DNA of 64,000 nucleotides from Microplitis mediator (Eukaryota; Arthropoda; Insecta; Hymenoptera; Braconidae), in NCBI RefSeq assembly GCF_029852145.1, contig NC_079979.1, forward strand, positions 558,001 through 622,000, written 5' to 3'. Position numbers and translations under genes: made by a program. Shown here piece after piece: positions 23,930 through 35,147 of the stretch. Below the pieces are notes generated by a model. That model was given only the letters and a program-made list of their open reading frames with translations, was not told the DNA's origin and made no database searches. The first letter of the stretch is position 1. Every line of letters begins with the position of its first letter.

Positions 23930-24690
23930 TAATTTAGGAGTTTTTACCCCGAATTTAGACTATCCTCAGTAAAATACTGCAGATTAGAAAATTTAAGCCC
24001 GATTAGGATTTTAGGTTATTAGTTGGTCCAAATCAGGCCCACAAGTATACAATTTCATTTATTCAGCTAAAATCTCACGGGCCTAATACCGATTTCTAAA
24101 CATGATTAGGGTCATCTATGCCCAAATTAGGAGTTTGAACGCCCAAATTGGGAGATAGGGTGCGAATCAGGACTATAGAGGTCTAATTTCGACTATTAAG
24201 TTGGTATTGGAATAAATTCGGTCTAATGATTCGTACGCCTTGATTAGGCCCATTGATGCCCGAATTAGGAGCTCGAATGCCCAAATTGGGAGTTAGGGTG
24301 CGAATCAGGACTATAGAGGTCTAATTTCGACTATTGAGTTAGTATTGGAATAATATCGGTCTAATGATTCGTACGCCTTGATTAGGCCCATTGATGCCCG
24401 AATTAGGAGCTCGAATGCCCAAATTGGGAGTTAGGGTGCGAATCAGGACTATAAAGGTCTAATTTCGACTATTAAGTTGGTATTGGAATAATATCGGTCT
24501 AATGATTCGTACGCCTTGATTAGGCCCATTGATGCCCGAATTAGGAGCTTGAATGCCCAAATTGGGAGTTAGGGTGCGAATCAGGACTATAGAGGTCTAA
24601 TTTCGACTATTAAGTTGGTATTGGAATAATATCGGTCTAATGATTCGTACGCCTTGATTAGGCCCATTGATGCCCGAATTAGGACTTCGG
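23930..24690. repeat. 137 bp tandem array ('gattcgtacgccttgattaggcccatt')
   Basis: The word 'gattcgtacgcc' recurs at about 24229, 24366, 24503 and 24640, a period of 137 bases. The copies are very similar, each holding 'atgcccgaattaggagct', 'gcccaaattgggagttagggtgcgaatcaggactat' and 'ggtctaatttcgactatt'. It shares the 'gcccgaattagga' theme with the array at 18.6-20 kb. The part before 24130 is decayed. Confidence 0.85.
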
Positions 24691-25049
24691 ATCCTGTATA
24701 AAAAAAAATTCAACTTCCAGATGATCATTCTGCCTTACAAAGGGCACAATTGACATGTATAATAATAATTGCATAAACACAGGTGTAAGATCGTCACAGG
24801 TCCTCAATATGGGCACCTTACCCGTATTTCAAGCACATTAACTCGCTAAAAAAAAATTCGCTTAGCAACAATAACCGAACAGCTTACAAATGTTACACAT
24901 ACACATCAAAATTCTTCGTTTCCCGTCTCCGTCTTCTCTTCTCCAATATTTATCCTTATTCACCTGCTGGCATACCGGCAAGATCAGCTGCCCCAACCGC
25001 CGTTGCCACCTTGGCCAGCACCTTGCTCATCTTCAAAACACTTTCTTAT

Positions 25050-25268
25050 TCAATACCATCTAGCTCGAATAATTGCCGAGTATTTCGATTCCGTTTCATC
25101 TCTCAAAAAATTTTTACGTACCTTTTTGGGAATTACGCCCAATGATGCTACAAGATTAACTAGAGTAAAACAGACCACTGAGATAATAGTCCCAGCAAAT
25201 GCGATATGATACAATCCAAGGGAATAGGCTTTGAACCCCCAGCAGCAGGTGCGTTGCAGGTGATACAT
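25050..25268 (-). CDS. Possible small membrane protein or first coding exon
   Basis: From an ATG at 25268 the minus strand reads MYHLQRTCCWGFKAYSLGLY, then a hydrophobic helix (IAFAGTIISVVCFTLVNLVA) and SLGVIPKK. The start resembles insect four-helix membrane proteins that open with a 'CCW.F' motif and a first transmembrane helix. A good donor (AAAAAG|GTACGT) ends an exon at 25122. Reading through it instead gives 72 residues with a charged tail ending at 25050. I found no downstream exon in matching phase, although 24980-25050 looks coding-like. It is either a small one-helix protein or the 5' exon of a gene that is lost or unresolved. Family assignment is tentative. Confidence 0.35.
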   Translation of the reverse strand: MYHLQRTCCWGFKAYSLGLYHIAFAGTIISVVCFTLVNLVASLGVIPKKVRKNFLRDETESKYSAIIRARWY

Positions 25269-25700
25269 CCCAAGCTGATTCCATCCGCCCGATTCTCGTT
25301 TCCCCTCATCGACTTTTTGATCCTCAAGCCCAATAATCAAATGGGAATTCATAATTAGGTCTGTTATTTTTTAAACTCATCGGGTGCTTTGGGCGGAAAA
25401 ATTTGAAAATTTTCCCGGAATTTTGCTGGTCGATCTGTAAACTAAAGATCGACGACGGATTCGGTTGACAATCGATTGCGTTGGCTTGAGAAGGAGGGGC
25501 ACGAGGTCTGGGGTCTGAGGGACAGAGAGCAGAGGGCCGTGCGGTTTGAATAATAAGCTGGGAAAGATGGTCTGAGGCAACGACCACTAGCACACGGCAT
25601 CCAGGCATGCGAGTTGTTGGTATGGAAGACGCTAGTGTGTATTTTACGGTGGACTGTAGAGTGGAGTCAAAGTTGTGGACGTCTTGAGACGTTGCAACGG
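25269..25700 (-). other. GC-richer leader-like region upstream of the membrane-protein exon
   Basis: The 430 bases upstream of the 25268 ATG are GC-richer than anything nearby and hold overlapping open frames (25324..25608 and 25377..25580, minus) without recognisable domains. This fits a 5' untranslated region or promoter. No clear TATA box. From 25700 to 26125 there is AT-rich DNA and no supported gene. Confidence 0.3.
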
Positions 25701-26125
25701 CCCCAACAGGTGTATAGCAGGTGCACCCCTCGGGTTTCGAGTCGGCTAAAAAGTTTCACCTGAAGGTCCCACGCGACTCCTTCGTGTATAACCGTCACTT
25801 TTTAACAATTCCGTTTTATAAGTACGAGTATTGTTACATCTGCGTGAGACTTTTCTTTGTTTATTTGTTTTCATCCTTTTTAGAGACCACCTATGATTAC
25901 AGAGTCTTGATATTTTTCCCTGATTTTTCGCGGGAACAAGTTTTTATTTGAATTGTTTTTTAAATTTCAAATTTTGGCGCGTTTTTTTAGATTTGGGCGA
26001 AAATTCAGTAAATTGTTGGTTTTTAATTTGAGTCCCATGAGAAATAGTCGCAGAAAATTAAAAAAATTAAAGTTCCAAAGTTGGGCAGTTTTTTTTTTCC
26101 AAATTCGGGCAGAACTTTTGAATTC

Positions 26126-26890
26126 TTTCGTAGACGAGTATCTTTAGATTTTTTAGGAGCACTTTAACATTTTTAAATAAATCTAGAGCCTAAGTGGGCA
26201 TAAATCTTTTTCCAACTTGGGCATAAATTTATAAATTGTAAATTTTTAATTAAAATCTCCGGGAATTTTTTTAGAAGGTATGAAAAATTGAAAGCTCCGA
26301 ATTTTGGCAGTTTACATTTTTTCCTAATCCGGGCACAAAATTAGTCGGGCATAAATTTGGTTGAGTTAAAAATTTTTATTAATGTTACGTTAGAATTTAA
26401 TTTTTGAATTTCTGAACAAATAAAAAAATCGGAAATTGGGGAGACATTTTTTCCAAATTTGGGCGAATTTAGTTTTTTCCGAATTCGGGCATAACTCTAG
26501 TGGATTCTATTATTTTTAATCCTTTCGTAGTCGAGTGTCTTTAGATTTTTTAGGAGCACTTTAAAATTTTTAAATAAATCTAGAGCCTAAGTGGGCATAA
26601 ATCTTTTCCCAACTTGGGCATAAATTTATAAATTGTAAATTTTTAATTAAAATCTCCGGGAATTTTTGTAGAAGGTATGAAAAATTGAAAGCTCCGAATT
26701 TTGGCAGTTTGTATTTTTTCCTAATCCGGGCATAAAATTGGTCGGGCATATTTTGGTTGAATTGAAAATTTTTATTAATGTTACGTTAGAATTTAATTTT
26801 TGAATTTTTGAACAAATAAAAAAATCGGAAATTGGGGAGACGTTTTTTCCAAATTTGGGCGAATTCTGTTTTTTCCAAATTCGGGCATAA
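26126..26890. repeat. Tandem duplication, 397 bp period
   Basis: The block starting 'tttcgtag.cgagt.tctttagattttttaggagcac' at 26126 repeats at 26523 with few differences, including 'gcctaagtgggcataaatc' and 'ggtatgaaaaattgaaagctccgaattttgg'. Both copies contain 'tcgggcataaa' words. From 26890 to 28010 I see no gene; 27090-27310 is GC-richer. Confidence 0.8.
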
Positions 26891-28059
26891 ACTTATAATC
26901 TTAAAATTAAATTTTTTACCAAACTTATTATAGAAAAAAAAAATTCCTAAAAGTCCAAAAATGGGACCAAGAAATTTCCTCCTAATCGGGCAGAAATTTA
27001 AAAATCCTAAAATTAAAATAAAAACATTTCTGTAAAATCGTCAATACTTAAATTTAAAAACTTTTTTCTCAATTTATTTCTTTCTCCCTTCTACTTATCA
27101 AAGTCAACCCTCCCCTCTCCCCAGTTTGGCTCTAGTACCAAAAACAGTTAAAACCCTCTCTATTAACAACAAAGGGAATAGTGACCGTTGGATTAGTGTC
27201 AGGTGCGTCTTCCTGTCCAACAAGTGCTTCAAAATTCACCATCACACACATTCTCTACAAACAGGAAGCTTTCCCCCTCCACCTCCACCCCCATATTTAA
27301 ATAACGCGCCCATTTAAAATTCGAATTTCAAATTTCTCCCGCCTCGCAGGTGAAATTTAAAAATTTAAAAAAAATGTTTAAATTAAAAATTAAAAAAAAA
27401 AGTTTGACATAAAAAATAAAAAAAATTTTTTTCCAAGTCCAGCTGGTGGGCAGATAAATTTAGATGCTGCCGCCGACCGTCTGTTGGTTCACCTGTTTTT
27501 TTTTTTCTTTAAATAAATAAATAATTGCATAAGCAAGTACATTAAATAATTATTCATAAGTTTATTTGTTATGTTCCGGATGTTATATCGATATTTTATT
27601 ACCAAGTACCAGACAAAATAATTATTATTTTATATTTAACGCCGCGTTATCGGAGGTCAGGACCCGCGATATCGTAACTTTTTTTTATAGTTTGTTATTT
27701 TTAATTGACATAATTGGTGGAATCTACATAACAGTGATTGGATACTAAAGAGTTTTTACGCGGTAGTCATGCAGGGGGTGGTAAAGAAGCGGAACGGGTA
27801 GAAAGAGAAGTTGGTGAGGGAAAGGAAGGGACGAAAGGGGCAAGTGTAAAATTGGGGAATTTCACGCGTTGCCGAGCATAAGATTTCTTTTGATTTTGTG
27901 TTTGTAAGCTTGTTAGGGAAATCTTGGATGTGTGTCCGGTTGTTAGACGATAATAATAACAATTTTTATTGTTATTTTTGTAATTGTTATTGATATTATG
28001 ATGGAAAGTGAAGAATTAGGTGCCAGGGTGGATTGATACTGGCTTCGGGGATCGATATC

Positions 28060-29560
28060 TTGGGAATCGGCGATCGAAAGTTGATGATATATGAAGAGAA
28101 GTTGTAGAGGAAGGTCTGAACTTTAATTTGAGACCTCAAACGGCCCTTAATTTTGATTAGTTTAGAAGTTATCAGTTTTTTACGTGGAAAATTACTAGAT
28201 CTATGAAAATATATGAAGAAGTAGTCACTTGTATAGACCGATATCTCGGAAACTAGTGATCGAAAGTTGATGATATATGAAGAGAAGTTTTGGAGGAAGG
28301 TCTGAACTTTAATTTGAGACCTCAAACGGCCCTTAATTTTGATTAGTTTAGAAGTTATCAGTTTTTTACGTGGAAAATTACTACACGGAAAGAAAATTAT
28401 GGGAAGTTTTGCTATGCATTATGGGAATGGTTCCCATAATGGTATGGGAATAGTACCTATACTACTATAGGGATGGTTCCCATATATTATGGGAACTATT
28501 CCCATAATTGTATGAGAATAGTTCCCATACCATTATGGGAATCATTCCCATACCATTATGGGAATGGTTCCCATATTGGTATAGGAACTATTCCTATAAT
28601 ATTATGGGAACTATTCCCATAATGTTATGGGAACCATCCCTATAATATCATAAAATTTTTTTTTTGCACAATAGTGTAGAAATTTCCCAAAATTTGAATT
28701 TTCTTGAATGTTTTGTGCTGACAAAAAATTCTTGTTAAAAATTTTAATGTTTTTTTGCCGAATACGATTTTTTTCTTCAATGTTTGAATTTTTGTTTTTA
28801 TGTTTAATAATATTTCTGTGTATTGTAGAAGTGATTACCACACTTCTTTAAATTAATTTTTTCATGATAATATGGAAACCATTCCCATAATATTATAGGA
28901 ATGGTTCCTATAATGGTATGGGAACTATTCCCATAATATTATGGGAATGATTCCCATAATGGTATACGAACCATTCCAATTGCATTATGGGAATCATTCC
29001 CATAATATTATGGGAATAGTTCCCATACTATTATAGGAACCATTCCCATAATATTATGGGAGTGGTTCCTATAATTTATGGGAATGGTATAGGAACCATT
29101 CCCATAAATTATAGGAATGATTCCCATAATATTATAGAAAGTATTCCTATAAATTATAGGAACCATTCCTATAGATTAAAGGAACCATTCCTATAATAAT
29201 AGGAACTATTCCTATAATTATGGGTATCATTCCCATAATTATAGGAACTATTCCTATAATTATGGGAAACATTCCTATAATTATAGGAACCGCTCCCATA
29301 ATTTATGGTCGTAATTCCTATAATGGTATAGGAAAAAATTTCACAAAATTATGGGAACCGCTGCCATAATTTTCTTTCCGTGTAGATCTATGAAAATATA
29401 TGAAGAAGTAGTCACCTGTATAGACCGATATCTCGGAAACTAGTGATCGAAAGTTGATGATATATAAATAGAAGTTGTAGGGGAAGTTTTGAGCTTTAAT
29501 TTAAGACCTTAAACGGCCCTTTATTTTTTATTAGTTTGGAATTGATTAATTTTTGAGAAA
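28060..29560. repeat. 186 bp tandem repeat, three copies, the second split by an insertion
   Basis: The word 'gatcgaaagttgatgatatat' occurs at 28072, 28258 and 29445. The first spacing is 186. Removing the 1001 bases of the insertion (element plus target duplication) makes the second spacing exactly 186 too. Each copy contains 'ctttaatttgagacctcaaacggccct' and 'aagaagtagtcac.tgtatagaccgatatctcgg'. Confidence 0.9.
28384..29382. mobile_element. 999 bp TA-flanked element made of TTCCCATAAT/ATTATGGGAA palindromes
   Basis: The terminal inverted repeat CACGGAAAGAAAATTATGG is perfect over 19 bases, with TA on each side. The uninterrupted site is preserved in the neighbouring 186 bp repeat copy ('aaaattactagatctatg' near 28190), which proves both borders and the TA duplication. 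The interior is dozens of TTCCCATAATATTATGGGAA-like palindromes around a unique 200 bp core (28650-28860). It has no transposase, so it is non-autonomous; a TA target is typical of Tc1/mariner-like elements. Confidence 0.9.
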
Positions 29561-29839
29561 AAGAAAATGAACTAAAAGTTGACTATAATTCTTTCTTATC
29601 GACTCAAGAAAAATGTTATTATCGTTACTCCAAGTCGGTATAAGCATTTTCTACTTTTTTATTATTAAGGTTATGTACTCAGTCGATTAAAAAGTAATTC
29701 CGAATGAAAAAACAATTTTATTTTCACTCACACTTTCTCTGAAATTGCGAAGTATTCAATTATAATTTACTTGACTTTTTTGAGTTAAAAAAAAAAAAAA
29801 CAGAAAAAAAAAAGTATGAAAAAATAAGTGTCTCAAGAT

Positions 29840-29970
29840 AAGACAAAAATAACTTGAGGTATCTACTATTTTTATTATTTAAAAGAAAAAATTATAATTT
29901 AAGTGCCGACTTTTGTCACGCAGATTCTGATTCATCAGTAGGTTTCCACCGATGATAAAGAACTTTGACA
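29840..29970. repeat. Dispersed ~130 bp repeat, partner at 32290-32450
   Basis: Both loci share 'ataagacnnnantaacttgaggtatctactatttttatt', then 'aatttaagtgccgann.ttgtc.cg' and 'gattctgantcatcagtag.tttcc', in the same orientation. The remainder of 29560-30100 is AT-rich with no features. Confidence 0.65.
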
Positions 29971-30109
29971 TTGAAATTTACCCTAGAAAGCCAAAGGATA
30001 AAAAAAAACTTTAATAAAAGACCAAATTTTTGAAAAATTTATTCTTTTGGCCTTAACTTCAAATGTATTGAGTTTTTAAAAAATTTATTGTTTCCTTTTT
30101 TGTAGGGGT

Positions 30110-30860
30110 GTGCGAATACTCGAGACTTCGAATTATTCGAGACGAATCGAATCGAACAATTCGATTCGAGATTCGCCTCGAAGATTCGACATGTTCGAAT
30201 AGTTCGAAATGTTCGAATAGTTTAAACGGTTCGAGAGGTTCGAAAGGTTCGAATAGTTCGAAAGGTTCGAATAGTTTAGAAGGTTCGAGAGGTTCGACAG
30301 GTTCGAATAGTTCGAAAGGTTCGAATAGTTCGAGAGCTTCGAATAGTTCGAATAATTCGAAAGGTTCGAATAGTTCGAAAAGTTCGAGAGCTTCGAATAG
30401 TTCGAAAGGTTCGAATAGTTTAAAAGGTTCGAATAGTTTAAAAGGTTCGAGAGGTTCGAATAGTTCGAGAGCTTCGAATAGTTCGAGAGCTTCGAATAGT
30501 TCGAAAGGTTCGAATAGTTTAAAAGGTTCGAGAGGTTCGAAAGGTTCGAATAGTTCGAAAGGTTCGAATAGTGCGAAAGGTTTGAGAGGTTCGAAAGGTT
30601 CGAAAGGTTCGAATAGTTCGAGAGGGGGGCATCCGTGCCCCAGGCTCCCCTATTTACCGAAGATTCGGTAAAGTTTCGAAACTATTAAAATCTTTCGAAC
30701 TATTCGAATCTTCCGAATTATTCGAACCTCTCGAACTATTCGAACCTTTCGAACTATTCGAAGCTCTTGAACTATTCTAACCTCTCGAACTATTCGAACT
30801 TTTCAAACTATTCGAACTATTCGAATCTTTCGAACTATTCGATATTCGACTCGAATAACG
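30110..30860. repeat. TTCGAA-rich array with two inverted arms
   Basis: From 30110 to 30630 'ggttcgaatagttcgaaa' repeats in one orientation. From 30670 to 30860 its complement 'tattcgaacctttcgaac' follows, around a short spacer at 30630-30670. The 187-codon frame at 30108..30671, an Asn-Ser-Lys-Gly low-complexity chain, is the array read through and is unlikely to be a gene. Confidence 0.85.
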
Positions 30861-30869
30861 TGTCAGAAT

Positions 30870-31280
30870 AACGATTCGTATACCTAATTTAGGAATACTC
30901 TCATATTAATTTAATAATCTATAGTATCGTTAAAATAAAGATACGTATTTGGGTTAGGTTAAGTATTCGTTTATTTAATTTAACAATATGACGAGTAGCT
31001 TTTGTAACGATGTGTAGTTTCGTTGATATAGGTATCTGTATCGCCAGCGTGAGGATCCGTATAGCTAAATTGGCTATACGTATCGTCGTTCTCGGTTGCC
31101 GGATGCCTAAATACAGAGTTTGCGCAAAAGTCATGTCAGCGATTCATGAAATGCCTAAAATAAGGATACGGATCGTCATTTTGACGATCCACTGTGAGGA
31201 TACTCTGTATAGCTGAATTGGCTACACGGCGTATCGTTAAGTAAGATGACTATACAGCGTATAGCCAGAATAGCGATACG
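30870..31280. repeat. Short degenerate 'gtatcgt / gatacg' words
   Basis: Loose repetition of 'cgtatcg', 'ggatacg', 'ctatacg' and 'gctaaattggct' over about 400 bases, with no fixed period and no gene. Confidence 0.4.
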
Positions 31281-31282
31281 TA

Positions 31283-32024
31283 GGGGAGGGTGGGGCAGAG
31301 CGGCCCCCCTAAGCCAATTATTATTTTTTGTGGCTTTCAACCATAAGATCACTTTACTTTTGTCCTATTTCGAACAAATTTATGGACATTTTGCCAAAAT
31401 TCTGAAATTTTTTTTTTTTGTGGGGCAGAGCGGCCCCCCTTCAAAAAGTGATAAAAAAATTTTTTTTTTCGTTTTTTTTTTTTTTAAATTGTTTTCATCA
31501 TTAAGAATGTATTTCTTTCTCTTGACAACTATTTTTGGTTTTATATTACTCGAAAAAAATTTTTTAAAGCGTAAAAAATCGTTCACTCTCGATTACCTTA
31601 ATTACTAATTGTTATTTAATAAAAAAAAAATCAATTCTATAATTTTACTTTATTTCAAAAATTTATCAACTAAAAAAAAAATTTAATTTTTATAAATTTT
31701 TAGTGACCAAATTTGCCTCTTACATAGAGAAACGGCCGAAAAATATGAAAAAATAATTTTTTTGAAAGTTTCGGCTGGTCCATTTTGCCCCAGGTGTTAT
31801 GCGTAGGGCTAGAAATGTGGAATTATACAAATTTTTTTTTAATTTGATGATAAAAATATGAAAAAATCACTTTTTCAAAATTTTGGGCTTGTCCATTTTG
31901 CCCCAAATGTCATGCGTAGGGGTAAAAATGCGCAAGCATATCGGATTTATAGTAATTAGTCGAAAAAAAAAAAATTTTTTTTTTGGTCAAAATTTCAGGG
32001 GGGCCGCTCTGCCCCACCCTCCCC
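31283..32024. mobile_element. 742 bp TA-flanked element, GC-rich inverted ends
   Basis: It begins GGGGAGGGTGGGGCAGAGCG and ends with the exact complement, extended by a C run, with TA on both sides. Inside, the 'ggggcagagcggccccccttc' end motif is repeated once more near 31422, and 'gtccattttgccccaggtgttatgcgtaggg' occurs twice in diverged form. Short overlapping frames here (31246-31608) show no protein homology. Non-autonomous. Confidence 0.85.
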
Positions 32025-32449
32025 TATATATATTTTGAACTTAGAGATCTTTGTTATACAAAAAGAGAAGAGGTTGGTGGACCTCAGTGTGAAATAATAT
32101 TAAAAGAATAAGTTAGTCTAAGCTAAATCTCTTACGAGTGAAGACATACCCTAGAGCGCGTATTTCAATAAAAGATATAATATTCATTTGTTTAATAAAT
32201 TGATTTGTTTCATTCACGATTACCATACCTAAATTCCCAACAATTTATAATTTACTTCACTTATTTAACTGTGAAAAAAATTAAAAAAATATAAAATATT
32301 ACAAAATAAGTATCTCGAGATAAGACGGCAGTAACTTGAGGTATCTACTATTTTTATTGTTTAAAAAAAAAATAAATAAATAAAAATTTAAGTGCCGATT
32401 TATTGTCGCGGGGATTCTGACTCATCAGTAGTTTTCCTTCGATAAAAAA

Positions 32450-33750
32450 AAAAAAACACAATTTTAATTTTAATCACCGGTTAGAAAAATAATTGAGTTT
32501 TTTAAAACCTTTTTGTAGAAAATTTAATTGTCTAACGCAAAAATGAAAGAAAATCCGAAAAAAATTAATTTTTTCATTTTGGTAATGATTACACAAGTTA
32601 AGGAACAAAACTTGTTCCTTTAATTGTTTTGTAAAACTTTGAGCAATCGGACCGGACAAACGGTTCAATGGATCAATCTGAAAATTTCCAGAGTTTTTGG
32701 GGGTACATTAAGCTGTGAAATCACCTGGCAACATTATTTTTTTTATCAATATTTGCAGAGTAGCGATTAGTTGACTAAAAAACCAGAAAATGGCCATTTT
32801 TTGAGGGTTTTTCAAATGGATATCAAGGATGAAAAAAAATTTTTTTTTTGAAAAAATCGAAAATGGAGCTTGTAGGAAATTTATTCAAGTTTATTAAACT
32901 CCCCTTTAAATTACTGTGTGACCATTACTTGCTGAGATATCAATAATCAAAGACAAAAGGATCCTTTTTCTTTTGAAGGCTGATATCTCAGCAGCAAATT
33001 GTCGTACAGAGAAACAAAAAAAAGCAAATTGTAGCTGAATGAATTTCCTAAACGAGCCATGAATTCATTTTTTTGAAAAAATTTTTTCCGGCCCCGTAGA
33101 CTTAAAAAACAAAACCAAAAAATTTAGAAAAATTTTGTCTCGACCTTTTTCTTATGATCCCTCAAAAACCGTAGCTCAAAAAAATATTTTGCTGGAAGAT
33201 CTTTAAACTAGAGATTTCAAGCTTCAATTTGCTTTTTTGTTTTTTTCGATCCGATCATTTTTCACGGAAATACAGCCTTCCAAAAATCACTAAAAAATTT
33301 ATAAAATTTTTTTGTTCCTTTAATTTTTTGGATAAACGTAAAATTTCTTTTTTTAATTTTTTTTTATTACCCGATAATATTTTTTTTATTTGCCTCGAGT
33401 ATGACTAACAATTTTCAGGGACAAATGTTATGAAATATTTTTTTTATTTTATTCAAACCAATCCCGCGCCATAATCGCGATTTTTTATGTAGAAAACAAA
33501 AAAAAAAGTGGGAACGTTAAACATATAAACAGCGGCTGTTTAGACACTGAATCACTACTACTCAATCCTGTAAAGAAACAAGTAAGCAAACTTGAATTAT
33601 TTTCTCAATATTTTGATTTTTTTAAATTACAAAGTTTATTCTTATATTTCCCATAACTTGGGTTACAAGATACTGATCTTGTTTTTTTTTCTCACCGATA
33701 CTTCCGAGTCTGCGGGACATGACCCTGCAGCAAAAACAATCAAATTTTTA
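32450..33750. other. AT-rich sequence without a recognised gene
   Basis: Mostly poly-A/T interrupted text. Loose phrases such as 'gctgatatctcagcag' and 'tgaaaaaatcgaaaatgg' suggest an old dispersed repeat. The 64-codon frame at 32474..32668 is not supported. Confidence 0.35.
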
Positions 33751-34156
33751 CTACACTGATAGAAGGATTTCTTAGTATTAAACAAGATTTGTTAATATTT
33801 AACAAATAATTTCTTAACGGAGCCTTATTTAAGAAATATTTATTAATATTTAACAAATCATTTCTTAAACATCATTTTTTTGTATTTAATAAATATTTCT
33901 TAGCATCTAATAAACGATTTGTTAATATTAAATAAACGATTTCTTTCCATTTAAAAAATGATTTATTAATATTTAATAAATCACTTTTTAACATTTAATG
34001 AATCACTTTTTAATGATTAATAAATAAATATTTTATATTTCATATATTTTTTATTATTTGAACAAATTTTTTTTTATATTTAAGAAATTATCTATTAACT
34101 TATTTATTAAAATTTAATTCATAAAATCACACAGTTCAAGAATATATATATGTATA

Positions 34157-34946
34157 TTGGCAGGGAGCCTAGTATATGGTGGGGACAACTGAAACGATCG
34201 CAGCGCTCGCTGTGGATACAATTTCGTTAAATCATGCTCTCTTTGAATATAAACACGTGAAAATTAAGTTTAAAAATAGTTCATAATAGTTATTGTGTCG
34301 TTAATGTTTGCCTTTGCTCATCGTTTGAGGTTAAAACAATATTTTATAATTTATTGATTCAAATCCGGTTTGGATAATGATTTTTATCATTGCCTAAAAA
34401 TTATTTTTTAACCCTTCGTTACTCGCGCTATACGGTGATTCCCTGTACAACACTACCTAAGCTAATAGAGTTGGCGTGAATATGAGTGAGACACTAGAGA
34501 AAACGCGTGTAACGGAAGGTTAAAAAAACATTATGTTTTTTTAGTTACGATTTACAAGCAAATTATCATGAATTAAAATAAAATTATTTTCTTCAATTTT
34601 GTTAAAAAACTCAATTGACTATTCTACTATTTTTTAAACCATTATCATTGTAGTTGTCATATATTATTTGTTTTGATTTTATCGGTTAACTTTATTCTAT
34701 TCTAAAATAATAGTGTTTATTATTTATTAAAATTTTTTATACTTAATTTTTTTATCGAAATATATTCAATTTAATTTTCTCTATCAAAAATACAATTACA
34801 ATTTTTTATTTATATCATTATAAATTTTTATATTTTGATTTTATAACGAATTTTTATTTTTTACACTGATTTTATATATCTTTTATAATTCTCGAGCATG
34901 ATTTTTTGTAGCCATCAGATGTCGTTTTTGTCGCGCTCCCTGCCAA
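34157..34946. mobile_element. 790 bp TA-flanked element with TTGGCAGGGAGC ends
   Basis: TTGGCAGGGAGC at the left and GCTCCCTGCCAA at the right form a perfect 12-base inverted repeat, flanked by TA on both sides. The AT-rich interior lacks a transposase. It lies inside the outer CACTGATAG element. Confidence 0.8.
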
Positions 34947-35147
34947 TATGTTTTTTCATGCAGCTACACACATTCATTAATATTTATATTTATAAACAAA
35001 AATAACCAAAACAACCATCGTATAAAATTTTCTATTCTTTCAATTTCAAAATACAATTTCATAATAATTAACACTATAACTAGAATAAACAAATTAATAT
35101 TTTTTATATTAAACTACGCTGAGAAATAACATAAAATCCGTTTGATA

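Noticed and set aside
30108..30671. 187-codon Ser/Asn/Lys/Gly-rich frame
   Set aside because: Low-complexity translation of a TTCGAA array lacking stops; no start context or neighbouring exons.
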